From the NCBI GenBank assembly GCA_964483325.1, contig CAZAAW010000004.1, forward strand, positions 62,001 to 126,000: a stretch of 64,000 bases of DNA, written 5' to 3'. Of the stretch, positions 16,646 through 26,403 are shown one piece after another. This DNA is from CAZAAW01 sp964483325. GTDB taxonomy: Bacteria; Pseudomonadota; Alphaproteobacteria; Rhizobiales; Kaistiaceae. Under the pieces are notes generated by a model. The model ran no database searches and was not told the origin of the DNA. It saw only the letters and a list, made by a program, of their open reading frames with translations. Position 1 is the first letter of the stretch. Each line of letters opens with the position of its first letter. The translations under genes were made by a program, and so were the position numbers.

Positions 16646-17368
16646 TCAATCCTTGGGGTATTCCAGCGTAGTCAGGCTGCTGCGATCCTTCTTCGGCCGC
16701 TCGTCGGTCAGCGTCGTGCCGGTGATCAGGTAATAGACCGTCTCAGCTATATTCGTGGCGTGATCGCCGATGCGTTCGATATTCTTGGCGCAGAAGAGAA
16801 GATGCGTGCAGTAGGTGATGTTGCGCGGGTCTTCCATCATGTAAGTCAGCAACTCGCGGAAGAGCGACGTATAGAGCGCGTCGACCTCCTGATCGCGGTG
16901 CCAGACGCGCATCGCCTCGTCGAGGTCGCGGCTGGCATAGGCGTCGAGCGTGTTCTTCAGCTGCTCCTGGCTGAGCTCGGCCAGATGCTGGACGCCGTGC
17001 ATCAGCGACTGCGGCTGGAACTGGCCCTGCAGGGCGATGACCCGCTTGGCGATGTTCTTGGCGAGATCACCGACGCGCTCCAGGTCGGCGGAAATACGCA
17101 TCGCCGCCACAACCTCGCGCAGGTCGCGGGCCATCGGCTGGCGGCGGGCGATGATGAGGATCGCCTTCTCCTCCACCTCGCGCTGCATGGCATCGACGCG
17201 CTTGTCGTCCTCGATGACGCCTTCGGCGCTTTCACCGTCGATGCGGGTCAGCGCCATGATGGAACGGTCGACAAGCTGCTCCGCCAGGCCGCCGATCTCG
17301 GCGATGGCGCGCCTGAGCTCGCTGAGCTCCTGGTCGAACGCGGTGACGATGTGCTGCTGGTCGGCCAT
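16646..17368 (-). CDS. phoU: Phosphate transport accessory/regulatory protein PhoU
   Basis: 240 residues from the ATG at 17368 (AGGAGCGGCC upstream). All-helical protein of two PhoU repeats, seen as DKRVDAMQREVEEKAI... and RISADLERVGDLAKNIAKR in the first, then HLLFCAKNIERIGDHATNIAE in the second with the metal-binding E/D-xx-GD motif. It links the Pst transporter to the PhoR/PhoB system and keeps it off at high phosphate. 17 bases after pstB. Confidence 0.97.
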   Translation of the reverse strand: MADQQHIVTAFDQELSELRRAIAEIGGLAEQLVDRSIMALTRIDGESAEGVIEDDKRVDAMQREVEEKAILIIARRQPMARDLREVVAAMRISADLERVGDLAKNIAKRVIALQGQFQPQSLMHGVQHLAELSQEQLKNTLDAYASRDLDEAMRVWHRDQEVDALYTSLFRELLTYMMEDPRNITYCTHLLFCAKNIERIGDHATNIAETVYYLITGTTLTDERPKKDRSSLTTLEYPKD

Positions 17369-17385
17369 GGCCGCTCCTGAATGTC

Positions 17386-18207
<822 letters not shown>

Positions 18208-18224
18208 CCGTTCCACTCCGCAGA

Positions 18225-19514
18225 CTACCAGGTGCGTTCCAGCCGGCGGCGCAGGAAGATCGCCACGGCGTTCATGATGATGAGGAAGACCAGCAGCACC
18301 AGGATGCCGGCCGAGGTGCGCGAGACGAAGCCGCGCTCGGGGCTGTCGGCCCAGATGAAGATCTGCGTCGGCAGCGACGTCGAGGCGTCGAGAATGCCGC
18401 CCGGCGGGCTGGTGATGAAGGCGTTCATGCCGATCAGCAGCAGCGGCGCCGTCTCGCCGAAGGCATGGGCGATGCCGATGATGGTGCCGGTCAGGATGCC
18501 CGGCAGCGCCAGCGGCAGCAGGTGATGCAGCACCATCTGGTGCTTGGAGGCGCCGATGCCGAAGGCCGCCTCGCGGATGGAGGGCGGCACTGCCTTCAGC
18601 GAGGCGCGCGTCACGATGATCATCGTCGGCAGCATGATCAGCGCCAGCACCAGGCCGCCGACCAGCGGCGCCGATCGCGGCAGGTTGAAGAAATTGATGA
18701 ACACCGCCAGGCCGAGGAGGCCGAAGACGATCGACGGCACGGCGGCGAGGTTGTTGATGTTGACCTCGATGAAGTTCGTCCAGCGGTTCTTGCGGGCGAA
18801 TTCCTCGAGATAGATGGCCGCCCCGACGCCGAGCGGGAAGCTCACCAGGAAGGCGACGAGGACGAGATAGAACGAGCCGACAATGGCCCCGGCAAGCCCG
18901 GCCAGTTCCGGGAAGCGGCTGTCGGCGTTGAAGAGAAGCGCCCAGTTGAAGGGCTTGCTGACGCGCCCCTCGGCGATGACCTCATCGAAGAAGCCGAGCT
19001 GCAGGTCGCTCAGCTTGCGCTGGCTCTCCGGGACGTCGCGCGGGGTGATCCCCTTGTAGACCTGGTCGAAGGCGTCGGCGGCGGGAATCGTCAGCGTGAC
19101 GGTTCGGCCGATCAGGCTGGGATCAGCGACGACCGCGTCACGCACCATGAACTGGGCATTGTTGGTGAGGATCGACGAGGCCGCCCGCAGCGCGGCGGGA
19201 TTGTCCTTCGCCTCCGGGACCATCGCACCGATCGCATCGCGGACGACCGCGCGCCAGTTCCCCTTGGCGACGTCATCGGCCTTCACATGCTCGGCCGAGA
19301 TGGGGAAGTCGACCGTCACCATCGTCTGGCGGAAGGCCGTGAGCCCGCCGAAGACGAGCGTCGCCAGGAGGATGGCGAGAAGGCCTATCGCCACGATGAT
19401 GGCGACGAGGCCGGCGATGCGCAGGCGGGCCTCGGCGGCGTAACGGCGGCGCCGGTTGAGCGCTCCGGACGGCGAACCGACCCCGGTGGATATCGCGGCG
19501 ATCGTGGTGCTCAT
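18225..19514 (-). CDS. pstA: Phosphate ABC transporter permease PstA (long form)
   Basis: 429 residues from the ATG at 19514, 4 bases after the pstC stop. The first membrane helix is at about 35-60 (LVAIIVAIGLLAILLATLVF), then about 140 periplasmic residues (DUF3333-type insert, KPFNWALLFNADSRFPELAG at its end), then the permease core with the EAA loop REAAFGIGASKHQMVLHHLL. The long periplasmic insert is usual in alphaproteobacterial PstA and absent from the enteric protein. Confidence 0.97.
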   Translation of the reverse strand: MSTTIAAISTGVGSPSGALNRRRRYAAEARLRIAGLVAIIVAIGLLAILLATLVFGGLTAFRQTMVTVDFPISAEHVKADDVAKGNWRAVVRDAIGAMVPEAKDNPAALRAASSILTNNAQFMVRDAVVADPSLIGRTVTLTIPAADAFDQVYKGITPRDVPESQRKLSDLQLGFFDEVIAEGRVSKPFNWALLFNADSRFPELAGLAGAIVGSFYLVLVAFLVSFPLGVGAAIYLEEFARKNRWTNFIEVNINNLAAVPSIVFGLLGLAVFINFFNLPRSAPLVGGLVLALIMLPTMIIVTRASLKAVPPSIREAAFGIGASKHQMVLHHLLPLALPGILTGTIIGIAHAFGETAPLLLIGMNAFITSPPGGILDASTSLPTQIFIWADSPERGFVSRTSAGILVLLVFLIIMNAVAIFLRRRLERTW

Positions 19515-19518
19515 CGGC

Positions 19519-20904
19519 CTACTCGTATTTCTCACGGTAGCGGCGGACGATCTGCAGGGCGATGACGTTGAGAACCAGCGTCACCACGAAGAGGATAAGT
19601 CCGAGCGCAAAGGCAGCCAGCGTCTTTGGACTGTCGAATTCGGAATCGCCGATCAGCAGGGTGACGATCTGCACCGTCACGGTGGTCACGCTGTCGATCG
19701 GGTTGAAGGTGAGGGTGGCGATCAGGCCGGCGGCCATGACGACGATCATCGTCTCGCCGATGGCGCGGCTGACGGCGAGGAGGATGCCGCCCATGATGCC
19801 CGGCAGCGCCGCCGGCAGCAGCACCTTGAGCATCGTCTCGGCCCGCGTCGCCCCCATGGCGAGCGAGCCGTCGCGCATGGCGCGCGGCACGGCGCGCAGG
19901 GCGTCGTCGGAGAGCGAGGAAATGAACGGGATGATCATGATGCCCATGACCAGACCGGCGGCAAGGGCGCTGTTCGGCGACGTCGCGATGCCGATGGCGC
20001 TGCCGGCATTGCGGATCGCCGGCGCCACCCACAGGACGGCGAAGAAGCCGTAGACGACCGTGGGGATGCCGGCCAGGATCTCCAGCACCGGCTTGACCAC
20101 CGAACGCAGGCGGTCATTGGCGTATTCGACGAGATAGATGGCGGTGTAGAGGCCGATCGGGATCGCCACCACCATGGCGATCGTCGCGATCAGCAGCGTA
20201 CCGGTGAACACCGGGATGGCGCCGAACGCCCCGGCGCCGGCCACCTGGTCGGCGCGCAGCGCGATCTGCGGCTCCCATTTGAGGCCGAACAGGAACTCGG
20301 TCAGCGGCACCATGCGGAAGAACGCCGCCGCCTCGATGACCAGCGACAGGACGATGCCGGCCGTTGTCAGGATGGCGACCACCGAGCAGGCGATCATCAG
20401 GCCCGACAGGATGCGCTCGAAGGCGTTGCGCGCCCGGAAGCGCCGCGCCAGGCGGGATCGGGCGACGAAGAGGATGACGATCATCAGCGCTGCCGCGGCA
20501 GCGACCATCGCCCAGCCGCCGATCTGCTGCCAGCCGCGATAGCGGTCCGCCGCAGCGGCGATATCGGGCGACGGCTCCTGGAAGATCAGCCCGGCGGCGA
20601 CATTCTTGATCTCGGACAGGAGCAGATTGAGCTGCGACGGTGAGGCCGCGTCGGTCAGCGACGCCGGCAGGCTGGCGACGATCAGCCGGTCGAGGACCGT
20701 GCCGCTGAGAGCCAGCCACAGCAGCAGCAGGATGGCGGCCGGAATGCCGACCCATGCCGCGACGAAGAGGCCGTGATAGCCGGGCAGCGAATGCACCTTC
20801 TCGCCGGAATTGGCGGTGCGCATGAAGCCCTTGCCGGTGGTGCGGCCGACGAAATAGGCGACCAGCGACATCAGCAGGATGAGGAGGAAGGCCAGGCCGA
20901 TCAT
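19519..20904 (-). CDS. pstC: Phosphate ABC transporter permease PstC (long form)
   Basis: 461 residues. An extra N-terminal module with two membrane helices (MIGLAFLLILLMSLVAYFVG and VGIPAAILLLLWLAL) and an extracytoplasmic segment precedes the standard PstC core, where the EAA loop reads RDGSLAMGATRAETMLKVLL. Pairs with PstA to form the channel. 85 bases separate it from pstS, including a hairpin. Confidence 0.97.
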   Translation of the reverse strand: MIGLAFLLILLMSLVAYFVGRTTGKGFMRTANSGEKVHSLPGYHGLFVAAWVGIPAAILLLLWLALSGTVLDRLIVASLPASLTDAASPSQLNLLLSEIKNVAAGLIFQEPSPDIAAAADRYRGWQQIGGWAMVAAAAALMIVILFVARSRLARRFRARNAFERILSGLMIACSVVAILTTAGIVLSLVIEAAAFFRMVPLTEFLFGLKWEPQIALRADQVAGAGAFGAIPVFTGTLLIATIAMVVAIPIGLYTAIYLVEYANDRLRSVVKPVLEILAGIPTVVYGFFAVLWVAPAIRNAGSAIGIATSPNSALAAGLVMGIMIIPFISSLSDDALRAVPRAMRDGSLAMGATRAETMLKVLLPAALPGIMGGILLAVSRAIGETMIVVMAAGLIATLTFNPIDSVTTVTVQIVTLLIGDSEFDSPKTLAAFALGLILFVVTLVLNVIALQIVRRYREKYE

Positions 20905-20945
20905 CGCGGCGTCGCTTGTCTATTGAAGGGGCGGTGGGCGGGAGA

Positions 20946-20972
20946 GGCTGCCGCACGTCAGGCGCGGCAGCC
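20946..20972 (-). other. Intercistronic hairpin between pstS and pstC
   Basis: Perfect 9-base arms GGCTGCCGC (20946-20954) and GCGGCAGCC (20964-20972) with a 9-base loop. No T-run follows, so it is more likely an mRNA stabiliser or partial attenuator that lets pstS be expressed above pstC, as binding proteins usually are. Confidence 0.5.
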
Positions 20973-20989
20973 CGTTATCGGATTGGAGC

Positions 20990-22027
20990 TCAGGCGCCGG
21001 GGGCGGCCATCGGCGTGCCGTTGATGGCCGCGTCCTGGGTCTCCTTCAGCTTCTCCGGCGACAGCGCGACGAGGCCGCGCTCGGAGAGATAGCCGTCGGC
21101 GCCAAGCGCTTCCTCGGAGACATATTCCTGGATGAAGTCCTCGAAGCCGGGGATCACGCCGCGGTGCTGGTTCTTGACGTAGATGAACAGCGGCCGGGAG
21201 ATCGGATAGGTGCCGTCGGCGATGGTTTCCTTGGTCGCCTCGATGCCCTCGATGGCGACGTCCTTCAGCTTGTCCTGGTTCTCGTAGAGGAAGGAGTAGC
21301 CGAAGATGCCGAGGGCGTTGGCGTCGGTCTCGAGACGCTGGACGATGAGGTTGTCGTTCTCGCCGGCCTCGATGAACGGGCCGTCCTGGCGCATGCGCTG
21401 GCAGACCTGGGTATGCTCGTCGCCCTCAAGCGCCTTCACTTCCGGGAAGGTGTTGCAGCCGACATCCATCACCAATTCGACGAAGGCGTCACGCGTGCCG
21501 GAGGTCGGCGGCGGGCCGAAGACGGTGATCGGGCTCGCCGGCAGCGACGGGTCGATCTCGTTCCACATCTTGTAGGGATTGTCGACGATCGCGCCGTCGA
21601 CCGGGACCTTGGCGGCCAGGGCCAGCCACAGCTGCGCCTTGGTCAGGTTGAGGTCGGGGCCCTTGATCGAATGGGCGACGGAGAGGCCGTCATAACCGAG
21701 CAGGATCTCGGTGATGCTGGTGACGCCGCTGTCCTGGCAGGCCTTGTATTCGGACGCCTTCATGGCGCGCGATGCACCGGTAAGGTCGGGCTGGTCGACG
21801 CCGATCCCCTGGCAGAAGACCTTGAAACCGCCGCCCGTGCCGGTGGATTCGACCACCGGGGCCGGATTGCCCGTGGCGTTGGCGAACTGCTCGGCCACGG
21901 CCTGGGTGTAGGGGAACACCGTCGACGAGCCGACGATGCGGATCTGGTTACGCGTCTGGGCATGGCCGACCACAGTCGTCGAGACCAGAGCCACCGCGAC
22001 CAGGCTGGTAAGCGCCGTGATCTTCAC
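20990..22027 (-). CDS. pstS: Periplasmic phosphate-binding protein PstS
   Basis: About 345 residues. Start taken as the GTG at 22027 because GGGAG lies 7 bases upstream; a TTG two codons earlier is too close to that site. Signal peptide ALTSLVAVALVSTTVVGHAQ. The mature protein begins with RIVGSSTVFPYTQAVAEQFA, the phosphate-binding loop of PstS, and STGTGGGFKVFCQGIG and SGTRDAFVELV supply further ligand contacts. First gene of the pst-pho operon, under the PHO box at 22115-22147. Confidence 0.97.
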   Translation of the reverse strand: MKITALTSLVAVALVSTTVVGHAQTRNQIRIVGSSTVFPYTQAVAEQFANATGNPAPVVESTGTGGGFKVFCQGIGVDQPDLTGASRAMKASEYKACQDSGVTSITEILLGYDGLSVAHSIKGPDLNLTKAQLWLALAAKVPVDGAIVDNPYKMWNEIDPSLPASPITVFGPPPTSGTRDAFVELVMDVGCNTFPEVKALEGDEHTQVCQRMRQDGPFIEAGENDNLIVQRLETDANALGIFGYSFLYENQDKLKDVAIEGIEATKETIADGTYPISRPLFIYVKNQHRGVIPGFEDFIQEYVSEEALGADGYLSERGLVALSPEKLKETQDAAINGTPMAAPGA

Positions 22028-22114
22028 GTTCAATCTCCCTGTCGGATTTCGCGCGGGCCGGTTTTCCGATTGCCGCCCCGATCGCGGGCGGACCCTAGGA
22101 TTCCTCCTTAACGA

Positions 22115-22147
22115 TCAGATGTCAGGCAGATCACAGTTTTATGACAG
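22115..22147 (-). promoter_or_regulatory. PHO box upstream of pstS
   Basis: Minus strand reads three tandem 11-base units: CTGTCATAAAA (22147-22137), CTGTGATCTGC (22136-22126), CTGACATCTGA (22125-22115). The first two match the PhoB consensus CTGTCAT-A-A-A/T-CTGTCA almost perfectly. It lies about 90-120 bases before the pstS start, with no other gene between. Confidence 0.9.
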
Positions 22148-22191
22148 TGGGCGGCGGCGTATAAGCCATTGACCTACAAGGTATATATCGG

Positions 22192-23232
22192 TCAGGCCGC
22201 AACGGCATCGGAACGCAGGGCCGGCACCAGATTGCCGAGGAATTGCTCGGCGCTGGTCCGCCAGGCGTGGCGCTCTCCGACCCGTCGGCAGAGGCTCCGG
22301 TCGACGGAAAGCGCCGCCATGGCAGCGCCGCGCAGATTCTCGGAAAGCACGCCGGCGCCGCTATTGCCGACGATGTCGAGCGGACCGGTGACCGGATAGG
22401 CAGCGACGGGAAGACCCGACGCAAGCGCCTCCAGCAGCACGACGCCGAACGTGTCGGTGCGGCTGGGAAAGACGAAGACATCCGCCGCGGCATAGAGCCG
22501 GGCAAGCTCGTCGCCGGTGCGGGCGCCGAGAAACACCACCCCGGGATAGCGGCGGCGCAGGCCCGCCAGCGCCGGACCGTCGCCGACGACGATCCTGGAG
22601 CCCGGCAGGTCGAGGTCGAGAAAGGCCGGCAGGTTCTTTTCCGGCGCCACCCGGCCGACCGACAGGAACAGCGGCCGCGGCAGGTCGGGCATCAGCCCAT
22701 CATACGGGCGCGGCCGGAACAGGGCGCTGTCGACGCCCCGGGTCCAGCGCCGCAGCGACCGAAAGCCATGTGCCGCGAGCTCGGCCTCCAGGCTGGGCGT
22801 CGCCACCATGCAGGCGCTGCCGGCATTGTGGAAGCGCCGCAGCAGGGCATAGACGAAGGCCGGCGGGATGCGGAACCGCGTCTCCAGATATTCCGGAAAG
22901 CGCGTGTGATAGCTGGTCGTGAAAGCGCGGCCGGCGGCAAGGCACCAGCGCCGCGCCGCCCAGCCGAGCGGCCCTTCGGTGGCGATATGGATATGGTCCG
23001 GCGCCATGTCGGCCAGCCGCCGGCCGACCGCGCCGGGCGGCGGCGCCGCCAGGGCGATCTCCGGATAGGTCGGGCAGGGAAAGGTGCGGAACTCGGCCGG
23101 CGTCAGCAGCGCCGCGCGGCAACCGAGCGACGCCAGCTGCGGGACGAGATTCTGGATCGTCCGCACGACGCCATTGATCTGCGGCTCCCAGGCATCCGTG
23201 ACGATGACGAGGTCAGGCCGCGGCGCGGGCAT
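22192..23232 (-). CDS. agt: GT4 glycosyltransferase of the Agt type (phosphate-stress glycolipid synthesis)
   Basis: 346 residues. Two Rossmann lobes of a GT-B enzyme: TDAWEPQINGVVRTIQNLVP at the N-terminus with the acceptor-side loop TSYHTRFPEYLETR, and GRVAPEKNLPAFLDL, FVFPSRTDTFGVVLLEALA in the nucleotide-sugar lobe (EX7E motif). Related to alpha-mannosyltransferase MgtA-like enzymes. It overlaps the plcP stop by 20 bases. In other alpha- and marine bacteria the plcP-agt pair makes glycosylated diacylglycerols when phosphate is short; I infer the same job here. It could instead glycosylate another lipid. Confidence 0.82.
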   Translation of the reverse strand: MPAPRPDLVIVTDAWEPQINGVVRTIQNLVPQLASLGCRAALLTPAEFRTFPCPTYPEIALAAPPPGAVGRRLADMAPDHIHIATEGPLGWAARRWCLAAGRAFTTSYHTRFPEYLETRFRIPPAFVYALLRRFHNAGSACMVATPSLEAELAAHGFRSLRRWTRGVDSALFRPRPYDGLMPDLPRPLFLSVGRVAPEKNLPAFLDLDLPGSRIVVGDGPALAGLRRRYPGVVFLGARTGDELARLYAAADVFVFPSRTDTFGVVLLEALASGLPVAAYPVTGPLDIVGNSGAGVLSENLRGAAMAALSVDRSLCRRVGERHAWRTSAEQFLGNLVPALRSDAVAA

Positions 23233-24019
23233 CGCTTGCGTCGACGGGAGGAGGCTCGATCCGCCGGCCCATGTCGCGCCAGACGATCAGCTCGAGATGG
23301 CCGTCATGGTGCTCCGCCACGGCCGTGCAGCTTTCGACCCAATCGCCGGTATTGACGTAGCGGATGCCGAACGCGTCGTGCAGCGCCGGCGCATGGATAT
23401 GGCCGCATATGACGCCGTCGACGCCGGCGCGGCGCGCCTCGGCGACAAGCGTCTGCTCATAGGCGCTGATGAAGGCGACGGCGTTCTTGACCCGCCCTTT
23501 CGCCCATCCGGAGAGCGACCAGTAGGTCAGCCCGAGCCGCCGCCGCACAACGTTCAGCGCGTTGCTGACGGCGATGGCGACAGTGTGCACGCCGTCGCCG
23601 AGCTTGGACAGCCATGGCGCCAGCTGGAGGATGGCGTCGAACTGGTCGCCATGGGTGACGAGGAGCCGGGTGCCGTCGGCGGTGACATGGATCGTCTTGT
23701 CGACGACTTCAACGCCGCCGAAATGCGTCCCGTAATAGTCGCGCAGGAACTCGTCGTGATTGCCCGGGATATAGATGATCCGGGCCCCCTTGCGTGCCTT
23801 GCGCAGCAGCTTCTGGATGACGTCGTTATGCGCCTGCGGCCAGTACCAGGTGCGGCGCAGGCGCCAGCCGTCGACGATGTCGCCGACAAGATAGATCGTG
23901 TCGGCATCATGCTGGCGCAGGAACGCCAGCAGCGCCTCCGCCCGACAGCCACGCGAACCAAGATGCAGATCGGACAGGAAGAGCGATCGGTAATGGGTGG
24001 GACCAACGCGCTGAAGCAT
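23213..24019 (-). CDS. plcP: PlcP-type metallophosphoesterase (phospholipase C for lipid remodelling)
   Basis: 268 residues from the ATG at 24019; a GTG at 24064 in frame is disfavoured because it would abut the PHO box. Calcineurin-like metal motifs: FLSDLHLGS, YLVGDIVDGW, IPGNHDEFL, VTHGDQFD, and GHIHAPAL. The family includes UDP-2,3-diacylglucosamine hydrolases, but the genomic setting (agt downstream, btaAB divergent, pst next door) points to PlcP, which cleaves phosphatidylcholine/ethanolamine to diacylglycerol during phosphate starvation. Diacylglycerol then feeds Agt and BtaA. Confidence 0.85.
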   Translation of the reverse strand: MLQRVGPTHYRSLFLSDLHLGSRGCRAEALLAFLRQHDADTIYLVGDIVDGWRLRRTWYWPQAHNDVIQKLLRKARKGARIIYIPGNHDEFLRDYYGTHFGGVEVVDKTIHVTADGTRLLVTHGDQFDAILQLAPWLSKLGDGVHTVAIAVSNALNVVRRRLGLTYWSLSGWAKGRVKNAVAFISAYEQTLVAEARRAGVDGVICGHIHAPALHDAFGIRYVNTGDWVESCTAVAEHHDGHLELIVWRDMGRRIEPPPVDASDARAAA

Positions 24020-24065
24020 TGCCGTCTTGAGCTTGTTTCGCCGGCTGACGGATAGGTGATTCACC

Positions 24066-24083
24066 GCAACAGGATTGTGACAA
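24066..24083 (-). promoter_or_regulatory. Candidate PHO box for plcP-agt
   Basis: Minus strand TTGTCACAATC followed directly by CTGTTGC, keeping the 11-base repeat spacing of PHO boxes and the TGTCA/CTGT cores. It lies 47 bases before the chosen plcP start. Confidence 0.65.
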
Positions 24084-24116
24084 CCGCACCGGATCGTACT
24101 GCTGTGCCGCCGTGCG

Positions 24117-24133
24117 GCGTCATCAACCCGTCG
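24117..24133 (+). promoter_or_regulatory. Weak candidate PHO box for btaA-btaB
   Basis: Plus strand GCGTCATCAAC followed by CCGTCG; 11 of 17 positions match the PHO consensus, including GTCAT and GTC at 11-base spacing. It sits 53 bases before the btaA start, a normal distance, but the match is imperfect. Confidence 0.4.
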
Positions 24134-24185
24134 TGCGCCGATCGTAGCTCCCAGCCGATCAGATCGCGATTCGGGAGGATGCGCG

Positions 24186-25421
24186 TTGGCCGATCCGGCT
24201 CTGCAAGCAACTGCGATGCGCCTCAGCGCGGCCGTGCACCGTCACAAGCCGGCGTCCGCCGGCGGCCTGCTGGAGCGCCTGTTCACCCTGACCTTCCGCA
24301 ACCTGGTCTACCCGCAGATCTGGGAAGACCCGGTAGTCGACATGGAAGCCCTGGCTCTGACGCCGCAGAGCCGCGTCATCACCATCGCCTCCGGCGGCTG
24401 CAATGTTCTCTCCTACCTCACCGGCGATCCAGGCGAGGTCATCGCGGTCGACCTCAACCGGGCACATGTGGCGCTGACGCGGCTGAAGCTTGCCGCGGCG
24501 CGCCACCTGCCGGCCTATGAGGACTATTACCGCTTCTTCGGCGACGCGGACCTTTCCAGCAATGTCGCCGCCTATGACCGCTTCCTGGCGCCCCATCTCG
24601 ATCCGGAGACGCGCGCCTACTGGCAGGCCCGCGACCTCCTCGGCCGGCGCCGGATCACGCTTTTCGCGCGCCGCTTCTATCATCACGGCGTGTTCGGGCG
24701 CTTCCTCGGCCTCGGCCACAGGATCGCCCGGCTCTACGGCGTCGATCCGCGCGAGCTGGAGCGCTGCCGGACGATCGAGGAGCAGCGCCGGTTCTTCCAC
24801 ACCCGCATGGCGCCGCTGTTCGACAAGCCGCTCATCCGCTGGGCGACCTCGGCCAAGGCGTCGCTGTTCGGCCTCGGCATTCCGCCGGCGCAATATGAAT
24901 CGCTTGCCGGCGCCATGCCCGGCGGCATGGCGGCGATCCTGCGCCATCGCCTCGAACGCCTCGCCACGGCCTTTCCCCTGGAGGAGAACTACTTTGCCTG
25001 GCAGGCCTTCGGCCGCCGCTACGCCCCCGGCGGCGCCGGGCCGCTGCCACCCTATCTGCAGCGGTCGCACTTCAACGCGCTGCGCCAGCGGGTGGAGCGC
25101 GTTCAGGTGGTCCATCGCTCCCTTGCAGAACAGCTGCGCAGCGAGGCGGATGGCAGCCTGCACGGCTATGTCCTGCTCGATGCCCAGGACTGGATGACCG
25201 ACACCCAGCTTGCCGAGTTGTGGCGCGAGATCACGCGCACCGCCGCGCCGGGGGCGCGTGTCATCTTCCGCACCGCCGCGGCGCCGAGCATCCTGCCCGG
25301 CCGCCTCGACGACAGCCTTCTCGGCCGCTGGACCTACGCGGCGGAGGAAAGCCACCGCCTCGGCCTCCAGGACCGCTCCGCCACCTATGGCGGCTTTCAC
25401 CTTTACATCTTCCGGGGCTGA
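24186..25421 (+). CDS. btaA: S-adenosylmethionine:diacylglycerol 3-amino-3-carboxypropyl transferase BtaA
   Basis: 411 residues from the TTG at 24186 (GGGAGG 7 bases upstream). DUF3419/BtaA hallmarks: YPQIWEDPVVDMEAL, then the SAM-binding segment VITIASGGCNVLSYL with GEVIAVDLNRAHVALTRLKL, then ERLATAFPLEENYFAWQAFG and LLDAQDWM. It transfers the homoserine moiety of SAM to diacylglycerol, giving diacylglycerylhomoserine, first step of the betaine lipid DGTS, which replaces phospholipids when phosphate is scarce. btaB follows by one base. Confidence 0.96.
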   Translation: MADPALQATAMRLSAAVHRHKPASAGGLLERLFTLTFRNLVYPQIWEDPVVDMEALALTPQSRVITIASGGCNVLSYLTGDPGEVIAVDLNRAHVALTRLKLAAARHLPAYEDYYRFFGDADLSSNVAAYDRFLAPHLDPETRAYWQARDLLGRRRITLFARRFYHHGVFGRFLGLGHRIARLYGVDPRELERCRTIEEQRRFFHTRMAPLFDKPLIRWATSAKASLFGLGIPPAQYESLAGAMPGGMAAILRHRLERLATAFPLEENYFAWQAFGRRYAPGGAGPLPPYLQRSHFNALRQRVERVQVVHRSLAEQLRSEADGSLHGYVLLDAQDWMTDTQLAELWREITRTAAPGARVIFRTAAAPSILPGRLDDSLLGRWTYAAEESHRLGLQDRSATYGGFHLYIFRG

Positions 25422-25422
25422 G

Positions 25423-26133
25423 ATGGCCGCGGCGCATGAGGCGGAACTGCTGATGGACCGGATCTACCAGCATCAGCGGCATATCTACGACCTGACGCGG
25501 AAGTTCTACCTGCTCGGGCGCGACCGGCTCATTCGCGCTCTCGACGCCGGTCCGGGCATGGCGATTCTGGAGGTCGGCTGCGGCACCGGCCGCAATCTCA
25601 TCGCCGCGGCGCGCGCCTATCCGGATGCGCATGTCTACGGCTTCGACATTTCCAGCGCGATGCTGGCGACCGCCCGCAGCGCCGTCGCCCGTGCCGGCCT
25701 CAGCCGCCGCATCACCATCGCCCAGGCCGATGCGGCGCGCTTCGATCCTGGGACTCTCTTCGGCCGCGCCGCGTTCGACCGCATCTTCTTCTCCTATACG
25801 CTGTCGATGATCCCGCCCTGGCAGGCGGCCCTGGCCCACGCGGCGCGGATGCTTGCCGATGACGGGCGCCTGCTCGTCATCGATTTCGGCCGGATGGAGC
25901 GCCTGCCGGCCGCCTTGCGCGCCGTGCAGTTCGGCTGGCTGCGGCGCTTTCATGTGGAGCCGCGCCGCGATCTCGATCTCGCCCTGCAGAGCCTCGCGGC
26001 GGTCACCGGCGCCGGCCTCCGCTTCGAGCGGCTATGGCGCGGCTATGCCTGCTATGCCGAGCTGCGCCTCGGCGAGCCCATGCCGGCCGTCTCCGCCCGC
26101 CTTGCCGCGCGTCCGGCAATAGCAGTCGCCTGA
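25423..26133 (+). CDS. btaB: Diacylglycerylhomoserine N-methyltransferase BtaB
   Basis: 236 residues from the ATG at 25423, one base after the btaA stop. RIYQHQRHIYDLTRKFYLLG is typical of BtaB. The class I methyltransferase motif I is ILEVGCGTGRNLIAAARAY, then FDISSAMLATAR, ADAARFDP, and FFSYTLSMIPPWQAAL. Performs three N-methylations on the BtaA product to make DGTS. Operon with btaA. Confidence 0.94.
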   Translation: MAAAHEAELLMDRIYQHQRHIYDLTRKFYLLGRDRLIRALDAGPGMAILEVGCGTGRNLIAAARAYPDAHVYGFDISSAMLATARSAVARAGLSRRITIAQADAARFDPGTLFGRAAFDRIFFSYTLSMIPPWQAALAHAARMLADDGRLLVIDFGRMERLPAALRAVQFGWLRRFHVEPRRDLDLALQSLAAVTGAGLRFERLWRGYACYAELRLGEPMPAVSARLAARPAIAVA

Positions 26134-26403
26134 GCGGTCACAGATCGATCAAAGTTCCCGGCCAAGCTCTTTGGTGCGATTGCCGACCGGCGAGGCCTCC
26201 GGCCGGCATCGCATCGGCGACCACGGCAGGCGGAACCGGATTTGATCGCCAGCATCGGCCGCATCATGCGCGGCGGCGACAAGGCGGACAGCGACAGGGC
26301 CTCTGGCCGAACGGCCAGATCAGGCGCGCCGGCGCGTGCGGGATACTGCCGGACCGACCAATCCAGGCGCAGCGCGAGCTGTGCCGCGCCTCAGGGCTGA
26401 ACC

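Noticed and set aside
26134..26403. Possible terminator and promoter region between btaB and the exporter
   Set aside because: A GC-rich imperfect stem near 26190 has a mismatch and no T-tail, and no promoter motif is convincing.
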